Shown here: piece by piece, positions 30,501-43,504 of the stretch
Layout: each line of letters starts with the position of its first letter
Position numbering within the stretch: position 1 is the stretch's first letter
Assembly: GCA_026261815.1 (NCBI GenBank)
Contig: JAMPIT010000493.1
Location: 4,109,501 to 4,173,500, forward strand
From: Monarcha castaneiventris obscurior
Lineage: Eukaryota > Chordata > Aves > Passeriformes > Monarchidae
Length of the DNA: 64,000 bases
Reading direction: 5' to 3'
The notes under the pieces: model-generated
The model's input: only the letters and a program-made list of their open reading frames with translations
The model's database searches: none
What the model was told of the DNA's origin: nothing
Position numbers and translations under genes: made by a program

Positions 30501-33500
30501 TTGCTGTAGTGCATCCTGGCAGTGAAAATGGCACTTGGAAGGGACTGTCTTGACATCAGGGAATTTAAGGAGCTGTTTCACATTAAACTCAAGTGAGAAG
30601 GCTGTGGCAGACATTTTCAATAATAATTTTGGTTTTCACTGTTTTTTTTTTTTACCAAAGGCACAGAGTTCAGCAAACTTTCATCCTCAGCTTGATTCAG
30701 TCTGGTAGTTGTGGCACAGAAGTCACAGCTCAGGGGGTAGGAGCTTTCAGCTGGAATCCTGAAAGCAGCGTTGTAGCTTCTGCGTGGGAGCTGAGGGGGA
30801 CCATCCAGCAGGAGAGGGAGCCTGAGCAGTAAAGACAAACTAAACTGTATGAAAGGCAAAGGGCTTTAGCTAAATCTGTGTGAATTTTCCCCAGAGGCCA
30901 TCTCTTTTAATGATGATGTTGTCTTACCAGCCATGAGAGTCTGGTTTAGCTTAAAAGGCTCTTTAATCTACTTGTGTCTGTTTCAGCACAGCTTCTGCTT
31001 TGATGTTTTCTTGGGCCTCTGGACTGTGTGTGTTTTTCTTTTTTATAGTGTAATGTGAGATGTCATTAATTTATTTGTTTTTAATTATTATTTATCCTGA
31101 CTTGAAATGTGTTCCATGGGCTCTAATGGACTTATGTGGACCATGTTTTTCATTAAGCTCTTTGCTTCGTTGGGCACTCAGACTCCCAAACTAATTTGGA
31201 GCTGACACTTAGGTGTAGTTGCAAAGGCTTTTTAGCAAACGGGATTAACAAAATCCCTGTCTTCTGCACTAATCTTATCCAAAGCAAGAGCAAATCCAGC
31301 ACTCCTGATAGCTTGGCCTGTGACAGCTGCTGTGGCAACAGTTACAACTCCAGAAAGCTTTTGAAGGTCTCCCTCATGGATGTTTCTGCTTCAGGTGTCT
31401 CTTGACCTGACAATACCCCAGTGTGAATTTTTCTGATGATACCATAATTCTGCCACTTCCCCTGGTTTTTTTTTTTTTTTCTTTTAACTTGGATTTTTGG
31501 GATAAGCTCTTTAAAGAATTATATACAGAGCATCTGTAGATACAGCATGTAACCTAAATAGCATGGAAGTGGCTTCTCCTTGCTCCTTAGTGCTGTCTTT
31601 CCTCCCTCAGGTGGCTGGGAAGGATCTGCCACGTTCAAGATGACCTTTTCAGCTGGGGGTGCAATTGAATTTGGGCAGCGGATGCTGCAGGTGGCATCAC
31701 AAGGTATGGAAGTCTGGGGTTATCTGCCAGAGTCTTGTGGGTTTAGGACCTTTGCCTGTGTCTGAAGTTTGCTTTAAAAAGTATTTTTTTCACATCCAAC
31801 GAGCAGCAGATTTATTGGGATGACAGTTACTTTCCTGATAAGGGCTCTCTAAGTTTGTTGGAGTTCTTGGCCTGCATTTGAGGCAGGCTTGATGTTCTGA
31901 TGAGTTGTCTTTGCTTTTCCAGTCTCCAGAGGTGAAATCCCCAGTGGAGCTTATGGCTATTCCTACATGCCAAATGGATCCTATGCTTTTGCACCCCCTG
32001 CAGCTAATGGGGGCTATCCATACCCACCTCCTCCTCCAGGTAAGCCTGGGAACTGAGGCTGGGGATTGTTCTAGTTAGAAGTAAGAGTTAAAATAGGTAA
32101 AAAGGGCAAGAAGCACAGATTTTGCAAGGTGTTTTAGTGATGACTTGTGCAGCTTTTGTTCCTGAGTTTAATTATGTTTGCCTTGGCTTCTTTGGGTTGA
32201 TAACTCCACCCAGAGGAGTTAAGTCTCTTGCTGTGTGATCTCCATTCCTGACAGACTTTTATCCTGGTCCTCCTGTGGCAGATGGAGGCATGGGCTACAT
32301 GCAGCTTCCACCCCCACCATACCCAGGGCCCATGGAACCCCCTGTCAGTGGCCCGGACCTGCCCTCCACTCCTGCAGGTAAGGAATGTGTCCAGGGGAAT
32401 GGACTCACCACGGTTTTGCTGGAACGAAACAGACTTTGCTTCTTGTCTTTTGGGGAACTTCGAAGCTCCACTTAAGAGTTGAAATTTGTTTTTGAAATTT
32501 GTTTGAGTGGAAAAGGGATTAGGGAGCTCCCCTAATCTCCAGCTTTGTATATCCAGCTCAGTCTGGAGTCCAGCCTGATTCTCTCCAGGGTGGACACCGT
32601 TAGTGGGTATTTTACAGATGGATTTATTATTCTTTTGATAGAAAAAATACAGTTTATGGTTCTCTTGTGGTGGTAATCTTGCCCTAATGGATGAATACAA
32701 GGAAACTGATGGTGAAATGTGTTAAAGGTCCATTTTAGTTCACAACTGTGGCTTTGGTGATACTGCTTCCCCTTCCCCTGTTTCACTCTTAATGTGATTA
32801 TTTTTGCTGAAACAATATGGAACAGGGGAAGAAATGATGGAAAGGAGCTGGGGAAATATCAGCCTCATTTTTCACTTATTTGGGATTTATTAAAGTGAAT
32901 AAAGAGCTATTGTGGTTGGACACAGCCATAGATCTCTTGCAGATAAGAATATTTGTTTGGATAAGGATTTAACTTTTCTCTTAGCTTTGAAAAAACAACC
33001 GTTCATCTTTGAACTATTATTTGGGAAGTGGCACTGCTCCAGAGGGTTGTACAAGATTTTTGTGTTCTGCAGAAATAGAGGATCTGGATTATCCTCATAA
33101 ATTACCATCTTTAATGCAAGAATCCCCTGAGCTGCTATAAAGTTGTGCTGATTTTTGTTTTGCTTGGTGATTTCACTCCCAGGGAGGATGGTTTGTTCAC
33201 TGCCTGTTTATAAAGGGTATTGTCTGTATTTAGGCAAGGCAGCAGCAAGCATTTATTTATGGCTGACATGCAAGTCCCAGGTGACATTTCCACACTCAGT
33301 CTTCGTCTGTTTGACTGAGAATTGACAATTCTGTGGTAACTGGAAGAGATAATACTCAATTGTTTGTGTTGTAGCTATTTTGCAACTTGAGCACTGGTCA
33401 TATGGTGCTCTGTTAGTAACTCTTGATGACCAGGAATTCTTGTTTTATTGTAAGAGTTCTCTGTGTCCCCCTAACCTGACGCTTCTCTCCGTGTGACAGC

Positions 33501-33807
33501 TGAAGCCAAGGCTGCTGAAGCTGCTGCCAGTGCTTACTACAGCCCAGGCAACCCCCACAATGTCTACATGCCCACGGTGAGTCCCTGTTGCTCTGCCTTG
33601 GCAGGGGAGCCCAAATGTGTGTCTGGCAGATCTCTCAGTGGCACAGCAAAGTTTGTCTGAATTGATGTTGGTGTCTTGGGTTTTTTGGGGGCTTTGAGTT
33701 TAATTTTTTATTCTTAGCCATGCACTGATGTCTTTTTATCATCTTTATTGCAGGACCAGCCACCCCCTCCTCCATACTTCCCACCAGAGGACAAGAAAAA
33801 CCAATAA
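27537..33807 (+). CDS. WBP2: WBP2, WW-domain-binding protein 2 (GRAM domain, PPxY motifs)
   Basis: Eight coding exons: 27537-27595, 29268-29376, 29912-30047, 31611-31703, 31923-32039, 32255-32377, 33500-33576, 33754-33807. Phases agree; 255 codons (human 261). The N-terminus [17 protein letters not shown] and the GRAM-like region (about 1-130; [31 protein letters not shown]) match the mammalian protein closely. The C-terminal half is rich in Pro, Gly and Tyr and keeps PPxY motifs at about 190-194 (PPPPY) and 242-246 (PPPPY), which bind WW domains of YAP/TAZ, NEDD4-family ligases and WWOX. In mammals WBP2 is a transcriptional coactivator for oestrogen/progesterone receptor and YAP signalling, and its loss causes deafness. 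The last codons are DKKNQ. Intron 1 is the longest (1.67 kb). The start follows a GGAGGAGGAGGCGGCG leader and is the only plausible one. Confidence 0.96.
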
Positions 33808-35319
33808 GCTGACAGAGAACTTCTCCACGACTCATTGCTTTCTTTTTTTTCCATTTTGGCAGAATTCTGGGGCACGGTCCATAGCACTGAGGAGTAGAGC
33901 CTTCCCCCAAGGCACACTGCTTTCAGGGGCTCTAGTAGTAGGTCTATGCAGAGCAAGGGGAGGGATTTTGGCAGCCTGGGTCACCTCTGGAGCTCTGAGG
34001 GTTTGCTGTCCTGCAGCATTCCCTCCTCCCTGTGTGTGGCATTGCTACCCCTGGGGGCTCTCTCATCTGTGACTGCTTCCCTTAGCTCTGTTTCTTTTGA
34101 TACTTAAATTATACCTCTTTAGAGTCAGCATCTGCTCTAAACTGCTAATTAACATGATCATGACTGGAAACAAGGCTCTTGGGCATGGGGGGTGTCTTGA
34201 ATTTACCTGAGTGTGCATCCAAGAGCACCTCTGGACACAGGGATGCCTCTGGTTATTCCTTTTAATCCAGAGTGTCACATCCAACTCTTTGCTCTTGAGT
34301 AGATCTCAAAGAAAATCTCAAAGATCTCAAAGAAAATACATACCTGTGACATTTTTCAGATATATATTCAACCTTCTTGGGTTTCTTTTTTTTTAGTCAT
34401 TCCTGACAATCATAGCAAGTAATCTGGTAGCCCTTCAGATTTCCCTGCTGCACACCATGTATGACAATGCTGACCAACTTCCCTTCCTCAGACACACTGC
34501 TCTTCACAGGGTTCTCCAGTAGCATCTGACCAGTTTAGATCCCATGGGAACACTAATATTTCTGTTGTCTCTATTTTCCAGTTAGATATGTGAGTTCACA
34601 GAATATTCTCCTCATAGTCTGTAATGCACTTTTGTTTTTCCTTTGTTGTAACACAAGTTACACTTTTTGGCCAGTGAAGCATCTTCCTGCTGTGATTTAC
34701 CTGCTGAATTAACAGCTAATGAGCAGAAAGCAGTTGACTTCTGCCCTGGAAGCACTTGAGAGAATATGCAAAACATTGGAATAAGCTGTAAGGTACAAAG
34801 TGTTGTTTGTTGCTGTTTGTGTTCCTGGTCCAGCTGTGAATTCCCAGTCACCTGAACGTGGACTCCTCATAGCACTGATTCCTTGGTCTCATTAGCAACA
34901 GCTCCAGGACTGATCAGAATCTGAGCTATGAAACTTTTGCGTTGTTCAAAGCTTTGCACAAGTCACACTTTACTGACTTCTGACAGCTGAGAGAGAAAAT
35001 CCTTCCCAGCAAAGTGTGACAGAAGATCCTGTGCTAGGGAACTGCTGAGACTTGCTGCATGCAGCCTGCTCGGAGAGAAAAAAGGTCCACCTCTTGTTTT
35101 CTTTTTGTTTGAGTTTAGCTAATTAATGAAATTGCTACTGTTTGTGCACTGACTTTTCTAGAATTGCTACTGCAGTGATGTAAAGAAATGGTTATTTTAA
35201 AAAAAATATTTATTTTGAAAGCATTTGATTAATATATTAATGTGAAATGACTTCTGAATGCAGATTTGTTTTGCTACGACTGTGAAGTAAAGAGAAATAA
35301 GCTCAAAACTTGAGGTGGT

Positions 35320-35341
35320 TGTGTGTGTGTGTGTGTGTGTG
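35320..35341 (+). repeat. (TG)n microsatellite in the WBP2 3' region
   Basis: Eleven TG dinucleotides about 1.5 kb after the WBP2 stop. Confidence 0.9.
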
Positions 35342-36249
35342 AGCAGGCAAACTTCGGGAGTTGGTAGCTTTGGATGGGGAGAGGAAGAATTAGAAGCAAA
35401 ATCACTTGGATTTTGTTTGTGGCTCTTCACTGGTGACATCATTTGCTTGATTTCTCTTGAGTGACTTTATGAATGAAAACAAGATGTTAAAATGTTTCAG
35501 CAGACTCCTATTTCACAGTTCCTGTTGGAAGCTGGTGCAGCAGCCACTTTACCCAGATGTATGACCCAGGTTGTTTTTCTGGGCCAATTGTCCTCATAAA
35601 AGTTACAACCTGTTCACTATTTTACTTTGCAAGAAGTAACTGAGCAATGCAGCATAATTAATGCCTCTAAAATATGTCTCTAATCAGAATCAATCCACAA
35701 TTTTATCTTTTTTTTTTTCCTGTAAGTGTGCTGAGGTGCCTGGGTGTTGTGCCCAGTGAGGTCGCAGCTCTCTCAGGTGTGTTCCACCCGTGCTCCTCTC
35801 CCTGGAAAAGCCGGGAATTGCGCTCCAGCAGCGGTGCCGGAGCCGCTCCTCCCTGTGAGCCGAGGCAGCTGTGTCAGTGTCACCCGGCAGGGCAGGAGAG
35901 GAGTGTTCCCCATGGAGCAGGTCCTGCTCAGTGCCCAGCTCACACTGCCACCTGTCACACAGGAGTTACCCTGAAGCTGCTCTCCAGGTATCATCCAAAC
36001 CTCGCTTGGTTTCATTCTTCTTCCCAGCAGCTGCGGTGGCTGCCTTCATTCTCTTTGAGTTTTCTGACCAGCCAGCAGGTACATCTTCCAGATTCTGCTC
36101 ATTTTTACATCCCTTTTGCCTTTCACACCCTTCCACATGGCTGTTTTACTGCACTTAAAGGCTGGCTGAGCCATTTGGGTTTGTTTTCTCTAGAAGAAGT
36201 GGGTGAAGGAGGTTTGATTGAGATAAATTTTACAGTCTGGTAGGAGCTG

Positions 36250-36255
36250 AATAAA
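36250..36255 (+). terminator. Possible WBP2 poly(A) signal AATAAA
   Basis: AATAAA about 2.44 kb after the WBP2 stop, the first canonical hexamer found in that stretch. Confidence 0.4.
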
Positions 36256-36260
36256 TCCTG

Positions 36261-39200
36261 ATTTGTGAATTAAATTACTACAAATCAAGGTTTCCTCAAT
36301 CACATCTGTCCAACTGTAAGATGGTGCTGAAACCTTTCTGTTCTGGCTCATTCCCAATTACCCTCTACTCCGAGACAGAATCCTAGAAAACACAGGTTGC
36401 ACGAACTTTCCAAATCTCTCACCCAGCCCCACTCCCTGTGCAGCTCTTAGGCCAGCAAACAAAACAAATCCATGAGGGTTTTTTAAACACCTTTCCTCAA
36501 CTAAGTATGCTTGAGAGAGAAATATTTAGATGTCTGCTCCCATGGGAACTCGGTTCCATGGTTAGAGCTGAGTCACTTCCCCTAGAGGGGAGAAATGGCA
36601 AGACCTGCAGAGACACCATGAGGTTTCTGTCTGGCAAAAGGGAAATACATTCAAAGGATGAGTCAGGCTGGAATAAATGAAGTACTCCTTAGCACGGGTG
36701 TCAGAGGGCTAAATCTGGATTTGGAGCTGTGGGCTTTCCACAGTGGCTTGAGGTTGAATGTTCCCATTCCCCCAGGCTGGAGCTGGGCATGGTCTGGGCA
36801 GGGGGGGAGGAGCAAGGCAAAAGAAGAGGTTGGGCCTGGTCTCGATGTGTTTGGAGTGTGCTGCTGGTGAGTGAAGCACATTTTGGGAATGCTGAAGCTG
36901 TGGGGCCAAAAGGCTGGGCAGGTCACACAGCCAGCAAGGGTCAGGCAGGTACTGGGCTGAGTGAAGCAGCATGATTCGGGAATACAGATTTTTGGGTGCT
37001 GTTGAGAATCCCTGCCAAAACCCCCAAATTTACTTTGGTACTCAGCGCTCCCTGCCATCTCCCTGGTGGAAACTGGGAGCTGTTCTTTGCCTGGGAAAGG
37101 GCTCAGGGAGGGTGGAAGGGTCACCACACCTGCTGCCCATGCAGAAGGTTTTAAATATTAAAGCAGGGAAGTGCAATTTGAAATTTGCTGCTGCTCTGGA
37201 AGCAGGGTAGGAGTAGGGCAGGAGGAAATGGTGTGCATTAACACGTCTCCAGGTCTGGTCCCTGCCTCAATGATTAACTGACTGTGCAGCAGGAGGCTGC
37301 CATGTGACAGCCAGATTGGTACCATTAAATTCCAATATTTGGATGGTGTTATACTACTGAAGGAAAAGAGGAGGCACAGGGAACAATTAGTGTTGGATCC
37401 TTCGGCAGAGGCAGATTTTTCCACCACCGCCACCTACAGTTCTGGCTCTTTGATGTGACTTGGGCTCTTCACTTGAGAAGTCTCTCCCTGCCCCTGGTGC
37501 TGGGAAACGTGGCTGTTTCCCTCCTTTGGGGACTGTGGGGTAACTGGGTATTTCCAAAGTGCTTTGAGATCTTGTGCAAAGAAGTGTTGCTGCAGGAACC
37601 GCAGGTGCTGCTGACAGATTTCCTACTGTCAGCCCTGAAACCTTGGTGCTGTCCCTGGGGGCTGGGAAAGGTCTTTACCTTGGAAGGATTACCCCATCCT
37701 TAGGGATTAAGGATCCTTACCCTGGAAGGATTGCCCCATCCTGTGTGTGTTTGCCCAGGGTTGCCTCCAGACAAAGGGAGAAACAGAGCCCTCCTCTTCC
37801 TCCACACTGTTCTGCCCAGGTTTTACCTCAAGTGCTCCAGCTTCATGTGACCTATAAAAACCATTATTTTGCATTCATTTCTTTCTGGCTGGGGGAATGC
37901 ACTGAGCAGCCGTAGGGACCAGGGTCAAGCCCACCTGGCCAGCACCTCCCTGTCCTGTGTGTGCCTTCCTCTGGAGACCATGAGGACTTCCCAGCACTCT
38001 CAGAGCTGTAGATGGTCAAACTGTGCCACATGATGGACACTGTGATTTACCAGCTCTGCCTCACAGCACTGTCTCCCTTCGCAAGCACGGCTGGAGGTGG
38101 CAGGAGGCATGGGGTAAAGTTTGGATCCAGCTGCTCCCAGAGCATCCAGGAGCAGAGCCAGCCCTCGCTAGTGAGCAGCTCCTGTCACATCACACACACC
38201 TCCAGCTGTAAAGAACTGCCAGGGGTGTGTTGGAGGTGAGTTTGCCAAGGCAGGCTGTGATCAGGAGGAGTTTCAGATTAGAGCTGCACAGAAAAGCCCA
38301 AGTGACAAATGTGAGGTTTGTGGGTGGGGATGAAACCCTGGGATGTGCAGGGTGGGGATCTTTATTTCAGTCAAGGCTCTCTCAGCAGCCGTAACAGCTG
38401 TTACTCACCTGGTCTGGAGTGAGTCAGCTCCAAGAGACTGGAACCTGTATTTCAGCCCCCTCCTTGCTCAAGGGCTGGCCCTGTGCCACCGAGAGAGGCC
38501 CCAGCGGGACATGAAGTGGCCCACGGCACGGGGAGCAGGAGCAGGGACTCCTACCTGCTGCTGGTGGCTGCTGCATCTCCCTCCTCAGGGTGCAAACGGA
38601 CCAGGATCCCTCCCCGCTGGGTCCTCCCAGCCCACCTGCCATTTCCTACACAATTCCTGTGGTTTCTGGACGCTGGAGCAAAAGGTATCAGCTTGGCTCC
38701 ATTTAGGAGCTCAGCTCAGCAAATCTCATCTTTGTAAACTTTTCCTTTCCCTTGTTCCACTTGTGTCTCCTCCAGCTCCTCCTCCTCCTCCTCCTCCTCC
38801 TCCTCCTCCTCCTCCTCCTCCTCCTCCTCCTTTTCCATGTACTTTGCTCTGTGAGGGCTGGGCTCTGGCTGGGACACACTGGCTCTCCCCGTGGCCCAGA
38901 CTGATTGCAGTAATATTCCATGTTTTGGTGTGTCCCTCTGGAATGTGGGGGCGGTGGGAGGGGTTTTCCCGCAGCCTCCTCCCATCACCCAAGCTTGTGG
39001 CTCTGTGGAGCTCGGTGGGCTCCTCGGGGGCTTTGGCAAGTGTGTGGGGAGCGTTGTTGGTGGAAAAGGCATGGGGAGAATGCTTTGTGCTGAAGCTGGT
39101 CAGTAATTCGGCATCTGTGCCCCAGAATAACCTTCTTCATGGGCACCGTGGCGGCATGGAGGTACCTGGGTGTCAGCCTCAACTTGTTCCACCTTCACAA

Positions 39201-42200
39201 GCATCCCCCTGGCTCCTCCTCAGCTCAGGCACATGCTGTAGGTCCTGCTGCTCTCAACTCAGCCTCCAAACCAGCAAATAAATTGGCTTTGAAATCTGTC
39301 CCCCATTTGCTATCCCTGCAGTGAGGGGATGATAAATTCAGTGTCTGAAACTGAATTATCTCACTGGGAGAGGGAAGTGGAAGAAATACTTGCTGCATAC
39401 ACAGCACATGACAGTGATGGTGGAAACATTTTAAAGTGGTCACAAGGTGCTGTGAGGCAATTGAGGGACATCCAGGTCTACACATGAGGTCTGTGACCTC
39501 CTCAGAGTCAGCCTTGCACAACCCTGCCATGGAGCTGGCAGCTCTTATGACAAACCCCTGCTCCTGCACAGGGCTCCCAAAGGGAACAGAGGTTTCACAA
39601 CTGCCCTGTCCTTTGTGGGTGGCTGGGAGTTCCCTTTGCTCTTCTCAGAAGGATGGAGTTTGCCTTGACATCCTTCTAAGATGCCCCAAATGAGGTGGGA
39701 GGTGCTGTGTGTTCCCCACCTCCTTCCCAGGTACCCCCATCTTTTGTGAGGTGCCCCCAAAGTGCTCAGGAGAGCCTGTGGCAGGAGAGATGTGGGGTCA
39801 GGGCAGGAGTAACAGGAAGGCCCCACAGGAACCAGGGAGGGGGGATGACTGACATCCCTCCTGGGTATGGAATCGCTGGCCCCACAGCACCCAGTGGGTT
39901 CCAGGGGGATTCCCTGCCTGGGCAGCCCCAAACAGGGGGAACAGGGATGTCTCTGTCATTCTGAAACCACCTTCCTCTCCCCTGCCTGGTGCCTGCACTG
40001 TCCACTTTGCCAAAGCCTGGCAGGCACCACTGGGTTTTGCAGAGTCATTGGACCCGTGGTTAAAAGGAGAAGTGAGGGAGGGACATGTTGAAATCAGTTT
40101 CTTGCCTATTTGCCCATTTCCATCTGAGAGATAAGGGTGAGCCAGGCTGTGGCTTCAGGATCGAGACAAGAGGTAGGAGATAAACTGCTGTTAATGCTGG
40201 TGGAAGGTCCTTTCCTAGCAGGTTTTCCTTTAAGGGGAAGATGATTCCCTATAAAGAAGGGGATGATGCTTGTTCTTTGGACATCTGTTTCCTCAGCAGC
40301 TCCTACGACCCCACTCACAAGTGACCTGTGGACTTTATTTATACTGGGGGCAGATATAAAGGGTTTTCCTTTAGGATGACTTGGTTTTAAAAGGAATGTA
40401 AGGCTTCACTCCATATTGTGCATATATATGGTGGTTATTTTGGGAGGCAGACTGACAGTGTGTGGGGGGGGCTGTTGTGGGGAATGCCCACCCCCTCCCT
40501 CTGGAAAGTCCTGCCTTGGATGTCTGGGATGTTTTGCTAGCTGTCTGCCAGCGTGGGGAATGGAGTTTATCAGGATTGTCTCTACTAACCAGAAATCCTT
40601 GCTCATTCTGGAGCTGCTTTTAGGGCTTCTCTTACTGTTTCCTGGACAAGGAGTAATTCGAGGTGCAAATACTGGAGCTTGGTGATTTTTGTCAGTGGTA
40701 TTTTGTGGAATAGGTGGCTTCTGGTAAAACCCACGGGGAAAAAGGACCGAACATCTCTCCCTTGGCACACACAGAGGCTCAAATCCATGTGATCCCTGCA
40801 CTGAGTCCTGCCCAAGGACCGTGCTGGCCCCAGGTGGGAGCTGAGTGCTGCCCACCCTGCCGGGCTGTGCCTGGGCACTTCCAGTGGGCATTGCAAACCA
40901 GGGCAGTGGCCACCTGGGGAACTGCTGGGGAAAGTGCTTTTGAACAGACACTCCCACACTGCAGCTGAACTTTTCCTTTCTGAAGCCTGCACGACCCCAG
41001 CCCAGCCACCAGCTCCTGGCTGGAGGGTCACTGCCTGATGTTTAGCAATAGTTATGACTGGATTTTATTTCTCCAGTGTTACAAGGAAGAAAGAAGTGGA
41101 TTTGAGGACTGACTAAAGTCTTTCAGCTGTTCTCTCTGTGCTGGTTGAGGCAAGAGCCATCCTGACTGCTGTTATTTTTTGTTGGGAAGAAGCAGGGAAA
41201 GGTATGAGCAGCTCAAGGATGCTGTGTCCCTGTCCTGCCTTTACCTCTGGGGTTGCTCTTTGCTGGGCCAGGTTTTGCTTTTGCAATCAAAGCTAAAAGC
41301 AGAGATGACAGCAATGGTTTCCAAAGGCCATTGTGCACTTTTCTCTACTTCCCATTGACAACATTTTGCAGGGGAGCAGAGCACTGATGTCCCAGATCAA
41401 TAAACTGCATTTGTGTGTGTCACGGGGCAGGAATCAGCTTCTCCACCACGTCCCCCTCCATCAGCGAGGGAGGAGATGCTTTTAAGCTGTTTGCCCAAGG
41501 TGAGCCAATGGGGAAAGGCTGGATAAAGCCGAGGCTGAGGCTGGCAGGGCTGGGTGAGCACCTCTGAGCATCTCTGACAGCAAAGGGAACGGGCATTCTC
41601 ACCAGGCGTGGGGTGAGGAGGGGGCTCCAGTGCCAAACTGGGGAGTGCACAGGAAGGGGTTCTGCAGCCCAGTTCCTTGGGGCACCCAATCCCTGGGGAG
41701 AGTTACCAGAGCCCTCCTGACAGGGGAGAGAGCAGAAGTGTAACAAGCAGCTTTTTTCAGACCTCAGGGGACAAGGCTGAAAAATCTCAAAGTGGATTTC
41801 AGCTTTTTGGTGTCTCCCTGTACCTCTGGATTTTTTTTCTGTAGATTGTCTTGGCATCCCCCTGCCCTTGGCAATTCACTATGTTTATGCTGTGCAGCCC
41901 CTCTTCGCTCCAGTCCTGTCCTGGCTGACCTGGATAAAGAAAATCTGCCCCCCACATCAACCCCTTGCCTGTGCTCTCAGCCCTTTTTCCATCTCCTGGT
42001 CCTGCAACCTCAGGGAACCCCTTTTGCCATTATAACCTACTCTTACAGGGTTCCAGGGCAAAGGGAAGCTGTGTCTCTCCTAACCAAACCTGCTTCAATT
42101 GAAGGACTGGATGAGTGCAAGGCTGGAAGGGCCTGGCTGCCCGCCCTCCTCCTCTCGCAGGGATGCTGCTGCCAGCATCCTCCTGCAGCCCTGCTCGGAG

Positions 42201-43400
42201 CCAGCGTGCTGTGGGGCTCTGTGCTGATGGACTCTGACTCCTTCCCCGGAATTAAGGAGACAAATTTTCCAGTGCAGTTTCCATGGTCATGGTTTCCTGT
42301 TTGGATTCAGCACAAATCCCTGAGTGCCTGCACAGTACCACTGATCCCAGTGTGGAGCCATTGCTGCCTGTGTTGCATCTTTTTTACGGCTTTTGGACCA
42401 TCCGGGGGCCAGAAAGAATCGGGAACGCAAAACCTCCCCTTGCTGGGAGTCACTGCCGTGCTGCACAGGGCCTGTGGCTCTTCAGCAGCCCTGGCAGGGA
42501 CAGCAAACCCCAGAAGTGACGCTGAGCACGGGCTGATGTCCCCGTCCTTGCCGGGGCTGTGGGTCCGGCCGCTGAGCAGCAAATGCTGCTGCAGCTCAAG
42601 AGCTCCTCCAAAGCCCAGGCCGCTCCCAGCTGTGCCTGTAGCCACAAGAGACACCCAGGAGCAAACTGGCTCTTCCCGTGGCCATCTCCTGATGCCCAGC
42701 CAGGCCTTCCCCCACCCAGTTTGTTATCAGTGAGAGCATCCTGATAGGGATCTGCGAGGGGAGGGCACGGCTGCCGGTCTGTGACAGGCAACTGCCTGGC
42801 AGGTTCCAATCAGATAAAGTGTTTACAAGAATGAAAGCTGATGGTAAAGAACAAGTTTCCAACGTCATTTCTTGCTGCTTTTTGTTTCTCAGTAATCAGC
42901 TCTTTCTGGACAGCCCATTCTGGAAAAAGGTCACAGGCCCTTTCTCAGTGCTGTTCTTGGCTCTTTACTGCATCTGTTCTCAGCCCAACCTTGTGCAAGG
43001 CTCCTGGGTGTTGCAAGGACTTCTCACCCTGCAGCTTTTGCATGGGGTTTCAAATCTCCTCCATCCCCCGGGGCTGAAGACACCCCCTTCTTTCTGCAAG
43101 GTCCATGTCTGTGCTCCCAGGGCAGGATGGATCCCAAAGACACCTCAGAGCCCAGATCCTTCTTGTTGCCTCCACCAATCCTCTCCATCTCCCCTTCCCC
43201 TGCTGGGCTTTGCCTTCTCAGGACTATTTCTCTCCACTCACTCCCAATTCCTTGCTCATAAGCGATAGCAGGGACTGGATGTGCCACCTTCCTTCTGCCC
43301 CCATCCCATGTGTGCCCCACAGTCCCCATGGCTGAGGGGCGCCTGCGTCCCTGGGGTGCTCTGGAAGGAGCCCTGAGCTCGTTTCCGCTTTGCTAAAATG
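36261..43400. other. WBP2-UNC13D intergenic DNA
   Basis: Seven kilobases with no exon I could support. Two open frames of about 312 codons (38343-39281 and 41792-42733) lack domains, have Trp/Cys/Leu-rich composition typical of chance frames in GC-rich DNA, and show no splice partners. The only repeat is the (CTC)n tract at 38776-38831. Lymphocyte enhancers for UNC13D could lie here, but none can be shown from sequence. Confidence 0.5.
38776..38831 (+). repeat. (CTC)n microsatellite
   Basis: About 18 near-perfect pyrimidine triplets, the longest such tract in the window. Two of the minus-strand open frames here are poly-Glu or poly-Gly/Arg artefacts of it. Confidence 0.95.
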
Positions 43401-43410
43401 GCCACGCCGT

Positions 43411-43433
43411 GATAAGGTCTGTGGTTTCCTCCT
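43411..43433 (+). promoter_or_regulatory. GATA-RUNX-ETS-like cluster upstream of UNC13D
   Basis: GATAAGG at 43411-43417, TGTGGTTT (RUNX) at 43420-43427 and TTTCCTCC (GGAGGAAA on the other strand, ETS/PU.1-like) at 43425-43432, 70-95 bases before the first UNC13D ATG. Motifs are seen; a blood-cell promoter is inferred from where UNC13D works. Confidence 0.5.
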
Positions 43434-43504
43434 CTGAGCGAGCGAGGGAGGCCACAGTTTGAGGCAGAGCTGCAGCCCTGCCCCACGCTCAGCTTCCCCT
43501 CGAG

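Larger units (their letters stand above)
33808..36260 (+). other. Probable WBP2 3'UTR
   Basis: AT-rich, T-run-rich non-coding sequence after the WBP2 stop, without splice-coherent exons. The first canonical AATAAA is at 36250-36255. Shorter 3'UTRs using variant signals are possible. Confidence 0.45.

Noticed and set aside
38343..39281. 312-codon frame containing a poly-Pro run
   Set aside because: The Pro run is the translated (CTC)n microsatellite. The rest has no recognisable similarity and no exon structure.
41792..42733. 313-codon frame upstream of UNC13D
   Set aside because: Cys/Leu/Trp/Ser-rich random composition, no domain, no promoter or splice support.
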